From Flavobacterium cauense R2A-7 (lineage in GTDB: Bacteria > Bacteroidota > Bacteroidia > Flavobacteriales > Flavobacteriaceae), in the NCBI RefSeq assembly GCF_000498475.1, contig NZ_AVBI01000019.1, forward strand, positions 647,268 to 711,267: a stretch of DNA of 64,000 bases, given 5' to 3'. Position 1 is the stretch's first letter. Every line of letters begins with the position of its first letter. A program made the translations under genes and the position numbers. The notes below the pieces were generated by a model. It had not been told where the DNA came from, ran no database searches, and saw only the letters and a program-made list of their open reading frames with translations. This document shows, one piece after another, positions 1 to 9,494 of the stretch.

Positions 1-92
1 TTTAATCCTTCTGTTATCGTATTAAGCTTAATTAGAGGTGTGTTTCCAATTAATTCCAATACGCTATTATAGGCTTTTATTTCTTCTTTCAT
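1..92 (-). CDS. PLP-dependent cysteine/cystathionine synthase family, N-terminal fragment
   Basis: Only the first 30 codons lie in the window and the rest runs off the left edge. The translation contains ELIGNTPLIKLN, the N-terminal signature of fold-type II PLP enzymes such as cysteine synthase and cystathionine beta-synthase, which act in sulfur amino acid metabolism. The ATG is at 92-90 with an A-rich leader. Which member of the family it is cannot be decided without the C-terminal half, where a CBS domain might lie. Confidence 0.8.
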   Translation of the reverse strand, partial: MKEEIKAYNSVLELIGNTPLIKLNTITEGL

Positions 93-151
93 AAAAAATA
101 AATTTCTGCGAGTTGTGAATATAAACCTTTTTTGGAATAGTCACAACCTTG

Positions 152-159
152 CAAATGTA
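152..159 (-). promoter_or_regulatory. -7 promoter element of the PLP enzyme gene
   Basis: The minus strand reads TACATTTG, matching TAnnTTTG, about 60 bases before the ATG at 92. No good TTG lies 18-22 bases further upstream. Confidence 0.45.
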
Positions 160-174
160 TAAAAAATTCTTTAT

Positions 175-2310
175 CTACTTTTTAATTCCTTCTAAATCTA
201 ACAAAAAAGTATACTCTTTTGTTACTTCTTTTATCGCCTCGAACCTTCCGGAAGCACCTCCATGACCTGTATCCATATTGGTGTCTAAAAATAACTGACT
301 GTCTCCCAGCTTCATAACCCTTAATTTAGCTACCCACTTTGCCGGTTCCCAATATTGCACCTGAGAATCATGCAAGCCTGTTGTAACCAATATATTTGGG
401 TATTTTTGCTGCTTAACATTATCATATGGTGAATAAGACAACATATAATCGTAGTATTTTTTGTCGTTTGGATTCCCCCATTCGTCATATTCACCTGTTG
501 TAAGCGGAATAGAATCGTCCAACATTGTAGTAACCACATCCACAAAAGGAACCTGAGCAATTACACCATTATACAATTCCGGAGCCATATTAATGATGGC
601 ACCCATCAACAATCCTCCAGCTGAACCACCTTCAGCATAGAGATGTTTTGCGGAAGTATACTGTTGTTCAATTACATATTTGGAACAATCGATAAAATCG
701 GTAAACGTATTTTTCTTTTTCAATAATTTTCCGTTTTCATACCATTCACGCCCTAAATCTTCCCCTCCGCGAATGTGCGCGATAGCATAGATAAATCCTC
801 TGTCCAATAAACTCAAACGGATTGACGAGAAATAAGGATCCATAGATGAACCATAAGAGCCGTAAGCGTACAACAACAATGGATTTTTACCATCTTTCTT
901 AATTCCTTTTCTATAGACCATAGAAATTGGCACTTTAGTTCCATCTTGAGCTGTTGCCCAAATACGTTCTTCGGTATAATTATTCTTGTCGAATTTACCA
1001 CCAAGAACCTCTTGTTCTTTTTTGATGGTTTTCTCTTTGGTACGCATGTTAAAATCAATCACAGAAGAAGGCGTGGCCATCGATTGATAACTGTAACGCA
1101 GAATTTCGGTGTCGAAATCGACATTCGTAGTCGTGTAAGCCGTGTACGTTTCAATATCAAAAGGCAAATAATACTCGTCTTTCCCACTCCATGGCATGAT
1201 TCGGATTTTATTCAAACCGTTATTACGTTCTACTACCACCAAATAATCTTTGAAGATTTCAATGCCTTCCAGCAATGTTTCTTTTCGGTGCGGAATCAAA
1301 TCCACCCAATTCTCTTTTGCAGTAGCCGTTTCCGGCGTTTTCATTAGTTTGAAATTGGTTGCCTTGTCTTTGTTGGTAACCACATAAAAACTGTCACCAA
1401 AATGTGAAATCGAATATTCTAATCCGCGTGTTCTTTTCTGAAACAATTCGAACTTTCCATCAGGATTGTCGGATTTTAAAATCTGATATTCCGATGTTAA
1501 AGTACTTGAAGAACCTATTACAAGGTATTTTTTTGATTTTTCTTTGTAGATGTAAGTCGAAAACGTATCGTCTTTTTCATGAAAAACAACCTGATCTTCT
1601 TTAGCTTCCGAACCTAATTTGTGTTTGTAGATTTTATCCGAACGCAACGTTACCAAATCTTTTCGCGTGTAAAACAAGGTTTTGTTGTCGGCCGCCCAAG
1701 TGGAACCTCCTGTTGTTTTTTCCAGTTTTACCGGAAGAATTTCTCCGGATTCCAGATTTTTTATCTGAATGGTATATTCTCTTCGGGAAACCGTATCTAC
1801 ACCAAATGCACACCATTTATTGTCTTCACTAACGCTCAATCCGCTCAATTGAAAATAGGAATGTCCTTTTGCCATCTCATTGCAGTCGAACATAATCTCT
1901 TCATTCGCTTCAAGGCTTCCTTTTTTTCGGGCATAAATAGGGTAATCTTTTCCTTTTTCATAGCGGGTAATGTAATAATAACCGTTATATAAGTATGGAA
2001 CAGAACTGTCGTCTTCTTTAATTCTTGCTTTCATTTCCTCAAACAAATCCGCTTGGAATTGCTTGGTATGCGCCGTCATTGCATTGTAGTAATCATTTTC
2101 TTTATTCAGATAATCAATTACTTCCGGATTTTCTCTTTCATTTAACCAATAGTAATTATCTGTACGGACATGACCGTGTTTTTCAAGTTGTTTTGGCTTA
2201 ACAGCTGCCAAAGGAGCTTTTATTTTTTCTACCATTTTTGGTTTATTGTTTTGAGCAATTGCGGATGCAAAAGTAAGACAAACGCAACTCAAAAGAAATT
2301 GATATTTCAT
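175..2310 (-). CDS. ptrB: oligopeptidase B-like S9 family peptidase, secreted
   Basis: A serine peptidase of the prolyl oligopeptidase family (S9A) that cuts short peptides, in oligopeptidase B typically after Arg or Lys. 711 residues: signal peptide about 1-19 (hydrophobic, ending SAIAQ), N-terminal beta-propeller about 40-450, C-terminal alpha/beta-hydrolase domain. The nucleophile motif GGSAGG places Ser563, Asp648 lies in LHDSQVQYWEPAKW and His683 in DTGHGG, so the triad is complete. The C-terminal block is very close to E. coli PtrB, but here the enzyme carries a signal peptide, so it should act in the periplasm or at the envelope. It is divergent from ybaB, with 63 bases between the starts. 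The stop is TAG. Confidence 0.93.
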   Translation of the reverse strand: MKYQFLLSCVCLTFASAIAQNNKPKMVEKIKAPLAAVKPKQLEKHGHVRTDNYYWLNERENPEVIDYLNKENDYYNAMTAHTKQFQADLFEEMKARIKEDDSSVPYLYNGYYYITRYEKGKDYPIYARKKGSLEANEEIMFDCNEMAKGHSYFQLSGLSVSEDNKWCAFGVDTVSRREYTIQIKNLESGEILPVKLEKTTGGSTWAADNKTLFYTRKDLVTLRSDKIYKHKLGSEAKEDQVVFHEKDDTFSTYIYKEKSKKYLVIGSSSTLTSEYQILKSDNPDGKFELFQKRTRGLEYSISHFGDSFYVVTNKDKATNFKLMKTPETATAKENWVDLIPHRKETLLEGIEIFKDYLVVVERNNGLNKIRIMPWSGKDEYYLPFDIETYTAYTTTNVDFDTEILRYSYQSMATPSSVIDFNMRTKEKTIKKEQEVLGGKFDKNNYTEERIWATAQDGTKVPISMVYRKGIKKDGKNPLLLYAYGSYGSSMDPYFSSIRLSLLDRGFIYAIAHIRGGEDLGREWYENGKLLKKKNTFTDFIDCSKYVIEQQYTSAKHLYAEGGSAGGLLMGAIINMAPELYNGVIAQVPFVDVVTTMLDDSIPLTTGEYDEWGNPNDKKYYDYMLSYSPYDNVKQQKYPNILVTTGLHDSQVQYWEPAKWVAKLRVMKLGDSQLFLDTNMDTGHGGASGRFEAIKEVTKEYTFLLDLEGIKK

Positions 2311-2311
2311 T

Positions 2312-2345
2312 TTTGGATTTATGTACTTGCAATTTAATAATTTTG
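2312..2345 (+). promoter_or_regulatory. promoter of ybaB
   Basis: TTTG at 2312-2315, a 22-base spacer, then TAATTTTG at 2338-2345. This is a good fit to the Bacteroidota consensus; the ATG follows at 2374. Confidence 0.65.
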
Positions 2346-2373
2346 TGAGTCAATAACCATTAAATTTATTAAC

Positions 2374-2697
2374 ATGTTTGGAGATATCATGGGCATGATG
2401 GGCAAACTTAAAGAAACCCAGCAAAAAATTGAAGACACAAAAAAACGTCTGGAAACCGTTTTAATTGACGAACAAAGCAGCGACGGGCTATTGAAAGTGA
2501 CTTTAACAGCCAACCGCAAAGTAAAATCCATCATTATTGACGACAGTCTACTGGAAGACAAAGAACAATTGGAAGATTATTTAGTGTTAGTTATGAACAA
2601 AGCAATTGAAAAAGCAACTAACGTAAACGAAGCGGAATTAGCCGCTGTAGCCAAAGACGGAATGCCGAATATTCCGGGTATGGATATGTTCAAATAA
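2374..2697 (+). CDS. ybaB: YbaB/EbfC family nucleoid-associated protein
   Basis: A 107-residue DNA-binding protein of the YbaB/EbfC family, which forms dimers that bind DNA. It starts with [20 protein letters not shown], the usual N-terminal helix; the central strand [17 protein letters not shown] and the C-terminal helix with [12 protein letters not shown] are typical. Length is normal for the family. Family members often sit beside dnaX/recR, but here it stands alone between ptrB and a pseudouridine synthase. It has its own promoter at 2312-2345 and a hairpin terminator at 2719. Confidence 0.93.
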   Translation: MFGDIMGMMGKLKETQQKIEDTKKRLETVLIDEQSSDGLLKVTLTANRKVKSIIIDDSLLEDKEQLEDYLVLVMNKAIEKATNVNEAELAAVAKDGMPNIPGMDMFK

Positions 2698-2718
2698 AAA
2701 ATAGGACTTACTGTAAAG

Positions 2719-2745
2719 ACGTATGTTATTATGGCATACGTTTTT
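2719..2745 (+). terminator. terminator after ybaB
   Basis: Inverted repeat ACGTATG (2719-2725) / CATACGT (2735-2741) followed by a T run. Confidence 0.65.
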
Positions 2746-2749
2746 ATTA

Positions 2750-2783
2750 TTTGTTGTAACCTTACAAAAGCTTCGTATTTTTG
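2750..2783 (+). promoter_or_regulatory. promoter of the RluA-type pseudouridine synthase gene
   Basis: TTTG at 2750-2753 (overlapping TTGTTG) and TATTTTTG at 2776-2783 with a 22-base spacer. It overlaps the TTG at 2781 that could otherwise be read as a start, so the true start must be ATG 2802. Confidence 0.7.
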
Positions 2784-2801
2784 CACTCCGAAAAAACAAA
2801 A

Positions 2802-4502
2802 ATGACTCCGACCAAAACCTCAATAGCAACATGTTTTATTCCTTTTAAAGGTGTGATTGACTCGTATGCTTTGCCGGAACGGTTCACGTTTCCTTTTTAT
2901 TACGAACCGCATCCGTTGAGTATTTTAGCTGCCAAAGAACTTCAGGAATATCTGGAACAACAAACTGATTGGGAGCACAATTTCGGATTAGATGAAAACC
3001 AGGAAGGCTCAGTTATCGGTAAAATGTTCGGTGTAATGGTGGTTAAAAACGAGCAGAATGAAATCGGCTATTTAGCAGCTTTTTCGGGGAAGTTAGCCGA
3101 GAAAAACATTCATCCTTTATTTGTTCCTCCGATATTCGACATGTTGGAAGAAGACAGTTTTTTCCTCATCGGAATCAAGGAACTTACACAGATTAACAAT
3201 CGGATTGAATCCTTAGAAAGCAATCCTGAATTTTTAGAATTATCCCGACTTTTAAAAACCGAAACCGAATCGGCAACCAAAAAGTTAGAGGAACAAAAAC
3301 TGAAAATGAGCGAGGCTAAGAAAGTCCGCAAACTGGAACGTAAAAAAATAGAAAGCGAAAATCTTGACGCCGCTTCTCTTGAAATCAAGATGAATGCATT
3401 GGTAAGAGAAAGCCTCAAAGACAAGTTTCTTTTACGGGAACTTACGGAATATCTGGAAGAGGGAATTTCGGTTATCAAACAAAAGTTAAATCATTATACT
3501 TCTGAAATTTCAGCTTTAAAAGAGGCACGAAAAGAAAAATCGGCCGACTTACAACAACAGCTTTTCGATCAGTATCATTTTCTGAACAATAACGGTGAAA
3601 CCAAAAGTCTGTGTGAAATTTTCGAAAAAACTGCTTTGTTGAAACCACCGGCTGCAGCTGGAGAATGTGCCGCACCAAAACTTTTGCAATATGCTTATTT
3701 AAATAACCTGCAACCAATTGCAATGGCCGAATTCTGGTGGGGCGAATCACCAAAATCGGAAATACGTAAACACGGACAGTTCTACCCTGCCTGCCGCGGA
3801 AAATGCGAACCAATATTAGGACACATGTTGGAAGGTTTACCTGTGGATGAGAATCCGTTACTTGTAAATCCGGCTTTAGGTGTGGAAATTGAAACGATTT
3901 ATGAAGATGATTTCCTAGCCATAATCAACAAACCTGCTGAATTTTTATCGGTTCCGGGCATCAATATTATGGATTCGGTTTACGAACGCATGAAACTGAA
4001 ATATCCAACAGCCACCGGACCACTTATCGTGCATCGTTTGGACATGGCGACTTCTGGTTTAATGCTGATTGCCAAAGACAAAGACACGCATAAACTTTTA
4101 CAAAGTCAGTTTATCAAACGAACGGTTAAAAAACGCTATATCGCTTTGCTGGACGGAATAGTTGCGGATGCTGAAGGTGAAATCGATTTGCCTTTACGTA
4201 TTGATTTGGAAGACCGTCCGCGCCAACTGGTGTGTTACGAATATGGCAAACGCGCCGTTACAAAATTCAAAGTGATTGAAAGAACCGACAAGCAAACCCG
4301 CATTCATTTTTGGCCGATTACCGGACGAACGCACCAATTGCGAATGCACGCTTCGCATAGTTTAGGATTAAATGCTCCGATCGTGGGTGATGATTTGTAC
4401 GGAACAAAAGCCAGCCGATTGCATCTTCATGCTGAATGGATTGAATTCAAACATCCGGTCACAAAAGAAACGATGACTTTTCAGGTAAATCCGGATTTCT
4501 AA
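2802..4502 (+). CDS. RluA family pseudouridine synthase with long N-terminal extension
   Basis: Isomerises uridine to pseudouridine in RNA; whether the target is 23S rRNA or tRNA is not evident. 566 residues from ATG 2802, far longer than E. coli RluA (about 220). The first ~350 residues hold a helical, charged segment (about 125-260, likely coiled coil) and a Cys-containing region; the C-terminal ~220 residues are the RluA catalytic domain, with HRLD and catalytic Asp414, and GRTHQLRMHAS near the end. The frame is open back to a TTG at 2781, but that codon lies in the -7 promoter element. The stop codon overlaps that of the convergent ltaE by 4 bases. Confidence 0.9.
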   Translation: MTPTKTSIATCFIPFKGVIDSYALPERFTFPFYYEPHPLSILAAKELQEYLEQQTDWEHNFGLDENQEGSVIGKMFGVMVVKNEQNEIGYLAAFSGKLAEKNIHPLFVPPIFDMLEEDSFFLIGIKELTQINNRIESLESNPEFLELSRLLKTETESATKKLEEQKLKMSEAKKVRKLERKKIESENLDAASLEIKMNALVRESLKDKFLLRELTEYLEEGISVIKQKLNHYTSEISALKEARKEKSADLQQQLFDQYHFLNNNGETKSLCEIFEKTALLKPPAAAGECAAPKLLQYAYLNNLQPIAMAEFWWGESPKSEIRKHGQFYPACRGKCEPILGHMLEGLPVDENPLLVNPALGVEIETIYEDDFLAIINKPAEFLSVPGINIMDSVYERMKLKYPTATGPLIVHRLDMATSGLMLIAKDKDTHKLLQSQFIKRTVKKRYIALLDGIVADAEGEIDLPLRIDLEDRPRQLVCYEYGKRAVTKFKVIERTDKQTRIHFWPITGRTHQLRMHASHSLGLNAPIVGDDLYGTKASRLHLHAEWIEFKHPVTKETMTFQVNPDF

Positions 4503-5524
4503 AGTTCAATTTTCATCAAAGCTTCCAACACGTAATCGTGCATGACCTGTTTGTAATCCAAATGGGTAACAATACGGAGTTTTCCTTTCCCCATCGAACT
4601 GATAAAAATGTTTTTCTGTTTCAGTTTTTCCATCAGTAAGGCTTCGTCAAATTGAGGTTTTACGGAGAAAATCAGAATATTGGTTTCAACCGGTTCTACT
4701 TTATCCACCCAATACAATTGTTGTAATAAAGCACCAATTTCTCTGGCACGGCGATGATCTTCTTCCAATCGGCCCACATTATGCTGTAGTGCATACAATC
4801 CGGCAGCCGCCAAATAACCAATCTGTCGCATGCCACCACCTAATATTTTTCGGATTCGCAAGGCTCTGTGAATAGTTTCCTTGTCTCCTAAAAGCAAGGA
4901 TCCTACCGGAGCTCCCATTCCTTTTGACAAACAAACCGAAATCGTATCGAACAATTCACCATATTGTTTCGGGTGCTGACGTTTAGCTACCAAAGCATTC
5001 CATAAACGCGCGCCATCTAAGTGGTATTTTAAATTATTGTCGACACAAACCTGTTTTATTCTGCGTAATTCGTCGATATCATAACAAGCGCCGCCACCTT
5101 TATTCGTCGTGTTTTCAATGCAAACCAAAGACGTTTTTGGGTTGTGATAAAATTCCGGATCTGTAATATGTTCTTCTACCTGAAGCGAAGTAATCATCCC
5201 GCGATTTCCATCTACTAACGAACAGGAAACACCACTGTTAAATGACGCTCCTCCTCCTTCATACAAATAAACATGCGCCCATTTATCACAAATTAACTGC
5301 TCTCCGGGTTGAGTATGTAACTTAATTGCCGTTTGGTTCGCCATCGTTCCGGAAGGAAAAAACAACGCCGCTTCCATTCCGAATAAATCGGCCACTGTTT
5401 CTTCGAGTTCCACAGCTGTAGGATCCTGACGGTAAACATCATCGCCTACTTTGGCGCGAAACATGTGTTGTAACATTTCGGGGGTTGGTTTGGTAACCGT
5501 ATCGCTAATTAAATTTATTTCCAT
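4499..5524 (-). CDS. ltaE: low-specificity L-threonine aldolase
   Basis: A PLP enzyme that splits L-threonine or L-allo-threonine into glycine and acetaldehyde. 341 residues, normal for the family. SDTVTKPTPEM near the N-terminus is characteristic, HLDGARLWNA holds the Asp that binds the PLP ring nitrogen, and Lys201 in CLSKGMGAPVGS should form the Schiff base. ATG at 5524 with an A-rich leader. It sits three genes from glyA, another glycine-forming enzyme, though not in the same operon. It converges on the pseudouridine synthase with a 4-base overlap, so no separate terminator fits between them. Confidence 0.93.
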   Translation of the reverse strand: MEINLISDTVTKPTPEMLQHMFRAKVGDDVYRQDPTAVELEETVADLFGMEAALFFPSGTMANQTAIKLHTQPGEQLICDKWAHVYLYEGGGASFNSGVSCSLVDGNRGMITSLQVEEHITDPEFYHNPKTSLVCIENTTNKGGGACYDIDELRRIKQVCVDNNLKYHLDGARLWNALVAKRQHPKQYGELFDTISVCLSKGMGAPVGSLLLGDKETIHRALRIRKILGGGMRQIGYLAAAGLYALQHNVGRLEEDHRRAREIGALLQQLYWVDKVEPVETNILIFSVKPQFDEALLMEKLKQKNIFISSMGKGKLRIVTHLDYKQVMHDYVLEALMKIEL

Positions 5525-5542
5525 ATTCTAAAAAGGAATGTC

Positions 5543-5550
5543 TATTTTTG
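5543..5550 (+). promoter_or_regulatory. -7 promoter element of prfB
   Basis: TATTTTTG, 21 bases before ATG 5572. No clear -33 TTG is visible. Confidence 0.55.
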
Positions 5551-5571
5551 CGGTATAAAACTACAATTTTT

Positions 5572-6667
5572 ATGGTAAATACCGAACAGATTAAGGATAT
5601 TATTGAGCGCCTTGGTGCGTTAAGGAGGTATCTTTGACGTCGACAAGAAACTTATTGAGATAGCCAACGAGGAAGAAAAAACCTTTGCACCGGATTTTTG
5701 GAACAACGCCAAGGAAGCCGAAGTTATTGTCAGAAACCTGCGTTCTAAGAAAAAATGGGTCGAAGATTACGAAAAAGGCAATACCATGGCCGAAGAACTT
5801 CAGTTGATTTATGAGTTCTTCAGAGAAGGCGATGCCACCGAAGAAGAGCTTGATCAGCAATACCATACCACACTATTACACATTGAAAATCTCGAATTCA
5901 AGAACATGCTTTCCGACGAAGGCGACAACTTGAGTGCAGTACTGCAAATAACAGCTGGAGCCGGAGGAACAGAAAGTTGTGACTGGGCGTCGATGTTAAT
6001 GCGTATGTATTTGATGTGGGGTGAAAAACAAGGCTACAAAATCAAAGAGCTGAACTTTCAGGAAGGCGATGTGGCCGGAATTAAAACCGTGACTTTGGAA
6101 ATTGAAGGCGATTATTCTTTCGGTTATTTAAAAGGTGAAAATGGTGTACACCGATTGGTGCGTATTTCCCCTTTTGACAGTAACGGGAAACGCCATACTT
6201 CGTTCGCATCCGTGTATGTTTACCCTTTGGTAGATGATACTATTGAGATTGAAATTAGTCCGGCCGATATTGAAATTACGACAGCCCGCTCCAGTGGTGC
6301 CGGTGGTCAGAATGTAAATAAGGTGGAAACAAAAGTGCAATTGTTGCACAAACCGACCGGAATTCAGATTCAGTGTTCGGAAACGCGTTCGCAGCACGAT
6401 AACCGCCAAAGAGCAATGCAAATGTTACGTTCGCAGTTATACGAAATCGAATTGAAAAAGAAATTGGCCCAGCGTGCTGATATCGAAGCCGGTAAAATGA
6501 AAATCGAATGGGGATCGCAAATCCGAAACTATGTAATGCATCCGTATAAATTGGTTAAAGATGTTCGATCCGGATATGAAACCAGTGATGTCGATGGCGT
6601 AATGAACGGTGAAATCGACGAATTCCTGAAAGCCTATCTGATGATGATGGGACAGAAAGAAGAATAA
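5572..6667 (+). CDS. prfB: peptide chain release factor 2 (programmed +1 frameshift)
   Basis: Terminates translation at UGA and UAA. The gene is in two frames: ATG 5572 opens 21 codons ending CTT (5632-5634), then an in-frame TGA at 5635-5637; translation resumes in the +1 frame at GAC 5636, giving 364 residues, the normal RF2 length. The slippery CTTTGAC is preceded by AGGAGG (5623-5628), the classic frameshift stimulator, so RF2 autoregulates: scarce RF2 lets the ribosome slip. The stop-codon recognition motif SPF is at residues 199-201 and the catalytic GGQ at 244-246. A call that starts at the internal Met codon at 5786 would lose the first 71 residues. Confidence 0.97.
5623..5638 (+). 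promoter_or_regulatory. prfB +1 frameshift signal
   Basis: AGGAGG, 3 bases, then CTT TGA C. The Shine-Dalgarno-like element just upstream of CTT-TGA is the standard RF2 recoding signal and stands out in a genome whose ordinary starts lack such sites. Confidence 0.95.
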
Positions 6668-6716
6668 TCGTACCAATAGCCTATCTTTAGAGAAGATATT
6701 TTCTTCATATATTTTT

Positions 6717-6757
6717 AAAAGAGGAGTCCATAAAATCAATTATGAACTCCTCTTTTT
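6717..6757 (+). terminator. terminator after prfB
   Basis: A 17-base stem with one mismatch (6717-6733 / 6740-6756, core AAAAGAGGAGT / ACTCCTCTTTT) with a terminal T run. Confidence 0.8.
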
Positions 6758-6772
6758 TATAACAAAAAAAAA

Positions 6773-6780
6773 TATTTTTG
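6773..6780 (+). promoter_or_regulatory. -7 promoter element of the barrel protein gene
   Basis: TATTTTTG. It includes a TTG that would give a longer reading frame, so the gene should start later, at 6862. Confidence 0.5.
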
Positions 6781-6861
6781 ATATTAAAAAATAAAAAAAA
6801 TCACACAAATAATCACAACCAACGTCTTACTTTTACTTCTTTAAAACAAATAAACAAAACA

Positions 6862-8100
6862 ATGAAGAATAACTTTTACATTACTATTTTCTTACTCATT
6901 TACAATTTTGTCAGCGCTCAAACAAATTTTGAAAAAGGATTTTACCTAGACAATAACAACAATAAAATTGAAGGGTTTATTAAAAACACCGATTGGAAAA
7001 ACAATCCAAATTCATTTGAGTTTAAAGAATCGGAAAACAGCGAGACAAAAATCATCTCCATAGATTACGCCAAAGAATTTGAAATATCAGAAATATGCAG
7101 ATATGTAAGAGCGGATATTGATATAGAAAAATCCAGTAACAAACTTCAACATATAGGTTTTGATAAAGATCCGCAATTTACAAACGAAAGAGTTTTTCTT
7201 AAACAATTGGTTTACGGTTCTTCAAATCTGTACAAATTTGAAGAAAATGGCTTAGAGAAGTTTTTCTATTCTGTAAACAACTCTCCTATCAAACAATTGA
7301 TTTTCATAAAATACAAAGCAACCTCAGAAAACAATCAAGGAAAATACAGCTCTGGTGATGTTTTAATTAATGATTTGTTCAAAAGACAGTTATGGACCGA
7401 TGTAAAATGTGAAACCACTACTCAACAAAACATTAAGTCGACAAATTATACAGAAACCGACCTGACAAAATATTTCACAAAATACAATGCTTGTAAAGGG
7501 GATCCGGTTGTTACCAAAATAAAGGCTAAAAAAATCAGCCATAATCTTAAAGCTGCAGTAATGTACAATAATTCCAGTCTAAGCGTTGATTCATATAGTC
7601 CTAGTTATTCACCAGATTTTAAAAATTCGGGATTTGGATTCGGATTGGAATATGAATTAATATTACCATTTAACAATAACAAATGGGGAATTACTTTTGA
7701 ACCGAGTTATAATAATTTCAAGGATGAGCAAACAACGCCACCATCAAGCTTGAGCGGATCATCAATCATAGCTAAAACAACTATTAATTATTTTCAATTG
7801 CCGTTAGGAATAAGACACTATTTCTTTTTGAACAAAAATTCTAAAATATTTTTAAATGCTGTAGCCAATGTTAGGGTAATTCCGAGAAAAAAATATACAG
7901 TTGAATTCAGCAATAAAAATCACTATGATTATGCTCCAACTACATTTTCCCCTGCATTTGGAATTGGATACGCTTACAGAAAAATATCTGGAGAAGTAAG
8001 ATATTACCTGACTTCCGACATTACGGCTGCCTCCAACATTAATATGGATTTCACCAATACGAGTTTCATATTGCGCTATGAACTCTTTGGCAAAAAATAA
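6862..8100 (+). CDS. outer membrane beta-barrel protein, function unknown
   Basis: 412 residues from ATG 6862. A signal peptide covers about 1-19 (ends FVSAQ). The middle half is soluble-looking and rich in Asn, Lys and Glu; from about residue 240 alternating hydrophobic/aromatic strands (GFGFGLEYELILPF, YFQLPLGIRHYFF, GEVRYYLTSD, FILRYELFGKK) suggest a small beta-barrel ending at the last residue, as in PorT-like families. The ligand is unknown. Base composition is more AT-rich than its neighbours. It has its own promoter and shares a palindromic terminator with glyA. Confidence 0.7.
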   Translation: MKNNFYITIFLLIYNFVSAQTNFEKGFYLDNNNNKIEGFIKNTDWKNNPNSFEFKESENSETKIISIDYAKEFEISEICRYVRADIDIEKSSNKLQHIGFDKDPQFTNERVFLKQLVYGSSNLYKFEENGLEKFFYSVNNSPIKQLIFIKYKATSENNQGKYSSGDVLINDLFKRQLWTDVKCETTTQQNIKSTNYTETDLTKYFTKYNACKGDPVVTKIKAKKISHNLKAAVMYNNSSLSVDSYSPSYSPDFKNSGFGFGLEYELILPFNNNKWGITFEPSYNNFKDEQTTPPSSLSGSSIIAKTTINYFQLPLGIRHYFFLNKNSKIFLNAVANVRVIPRKKYTVEFSNKNHYDYAPTTFSPAFGIGYAYRKISGEVRYYLTSDITAASNINMDFTNTSFILRYELFGKK

Positions 8101-8110
8101 TCACATTAAT

Positions 8111-8140
8111 TAAAAAATCCCTCAATTGAGGGATTTTTTA
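8111..8140. terminator. bidirectional terminator between the barrel protein gene and glyA
   Basis: A perfect 30-base palindrome, TAAAAAATCCCTC with its complement, giving T runs on both strands. It serves both convergent genes. Confidence 0.88.
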
Positions 8141-8160
8141 ATTTTAAATATAATGATATA

Positions 8161-9435
8161 CTAGAAAACAAACATTGCTCTTTCGCTCATCATGTCGTTA
8201 ACCTCATCGGCAACTTGTTCCAATACTTCTTCGTTAGTATGATTCATGATTACTCTGTCAATCAAATCAACGATAGTTTCCATATCTGCTTCAACCAAAC
8301 CGCGAGTTGTAATTGCCGGAGTTCCCACACGGATACCAGAAGTTACAAACGGTGATTTATCATCAAAAGGAACCATATTTTTGTTTACGGTAATTTCAGC
8401 TTTCACTAACGCGTTTTCAGCTTCTTTACCGGAAATATTTTTGTTTCTCAAGTCGATCAACATCATGTGGTTGTCTGTTCCGCCTGAGATAATATTGTAT
8501 CCTCTTTTCACGAAAGCTGCTGCCATCGCTTTAGCATTTTTCTGAACCTGCATTGCATAACGGAAGAACTCATCGGTTAATGCTTCACCGAAAGCAACCG
8601 CTTTAGCAGCAATAATGTGCTCTAACGGTCCGCCTTGATTTCCAGGGAAAACGGACATATCCAATACGTGCGACATCATTCTAATTTCACCTTTTGGTGT
8701 AGTTAAACCCCACGGATTTTCGAAATCTTTACCCATCATAATCATTCCGCCTCTTGGTCCGCGTAATGTTTTGTGAGTAGTTGTTGTGATGATATGACAA
8801 TGAGGAACAGGATCGTTCATTAAACCTTTGGCAATTAAACCGGCTGGGTGCGCGATATCGGCCATTAAAATAGCACCTACAGAATCCGCGATTTCACGGA
8901 AACGTTTGAAATCCATATCACGAGAATAAGCCGAAGCACCAGCGATGATTAATTTAGGTTGTTCCTTAGTAGCAATTTCCTGAATTTTATCGTAGTTCAA
9001 ACGACCAGTTTCCTGTTCTACACCGTAAAATACAGGATTGTATAATTTACCGGAGAAGTTAACCGGAGAACCGTGCGTTAAGTGACCACCGTGCGATAAA
9101 TCGAAACCTAAAATTTTATCACCCGGTTTTAAACACGCTGACAAAACAGCTGTATTTGCCTGTGAACCGGAGTGTGGTTGTACGTTTACATACTCGGCAC
9201 CGAATAAAGCTTTGGCTCTGTCGATAGCGATTTGCTCGATAACGTCTACTACTTCGCAGCCACCGTAATATCTTTTTCCGGGATAGCCTTCTGCATATTT
9301 ATTGGTTAACACCGAACCTGCCGCTTCCATTACCTGGTCGCTTACAAAGTTTTCTGATGCAATAAGTTCTAATCCGTGGATTTGTCTGTCTTGTTCTTCA
9401 AGAATTAAGTCGAAAATTTGTTCGTCGCGTTGCAT
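8161..9435 (-). CDS. glyA: serine hydroxymethyltransferase
   Basis: Interconverts serine and glycine with tetrahydrofolate, the main source of one-carbon units. 424 residues starting [10 protein letters not shown] at 9435; the frame is open upstream to 9525, but that stretch contains the promoter at 9462-9494 and does not resemble SHMT. PLP Lys222 lies in [14 protein letters not shown]; the motifs [13 protein letters not shown] and HPAGLIAKG are present. It is divergent from fahA, and the two promoters are interleaved. Confidence 0.96.
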   Translation of the reverse strand: MQRDEQIFDLILEEQDRQIHGLELIASENFVSDQVMEAAGSVLTNKYAEGYPGKRYYGGCEVVDVIEQIAIDRAKALFGAEYVNVQPHSGSQANTAVLSACLKPGDKILGFDLSHGGHLTHGSPVNFSGKLYNPVFYGVEQETGRLNYDKIQEIATKEQPKLIIAGASAYSRDMDFKRFREIADSVGAILMADIAHPAGLIAKGLMNDPVPHCHIITTTTHKTLRGPRGGMIMMGKDFENPWGLTTPKGEIRMMSHVLDMSVFPGNQGGPLEHIIAAKAVAFGEALTDEFFRYAMQVQKNAKAMAAAFVKRGYNIISGGTDNHMMLIDLRNKNISGKEAENALVKAEITVNKNMVPFDDKSPFVTSGIRVGTPAITTRGLVEADMETIVDLIDRVIMNHTNEEVLEQVADEVNDMMSERAMFVF

Positions 9436-9461
9436 TTTCAAATATTTTGTTAAATCGAGCT

Positions 9462-9494
9462 CAAAAATACGAAAAGTGTTTGGTAAAATCCCAA
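9462..9494 (-). promoter_or_regulatory. promoter of glyA
   Basis: On the minus strand, TTG (9494-9492), a 22-base spacer, then TATTTTTG (9469-9462). It lies back to back with and overlaps the fahA promoter. Confidence 0.65.

Noticed and set aside
946..1992. Plus-strand open frames inside ptrB
   Set aside because: They are antisense shadows of the beta-propeller domain.
2781..2801. A TTG start giving a longer pseudouridine synthase (MHSEKTK...)
   Set aside because: The TTG lies inside the -7 element TATTTTTG (2776-2783); transcription should begin after it. ATG 2802 is used.
5786..6667. prfB as a 293-residue gene starting at 5786, or as a frameshifted pseudogene
   Set aside because: The 5' part in the other frame, the AGGAGG stimulator and CTTTGAC are the standard recoding signal, giving a full-length 364-residue RF2.
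6778..6861. A TTG start 28 codons upstream of the barrel protein
   Set aside because: It is the end of the promoter element TATTTTTG, and the added residues precede a normal signal peptide that begins at ATG 6862.
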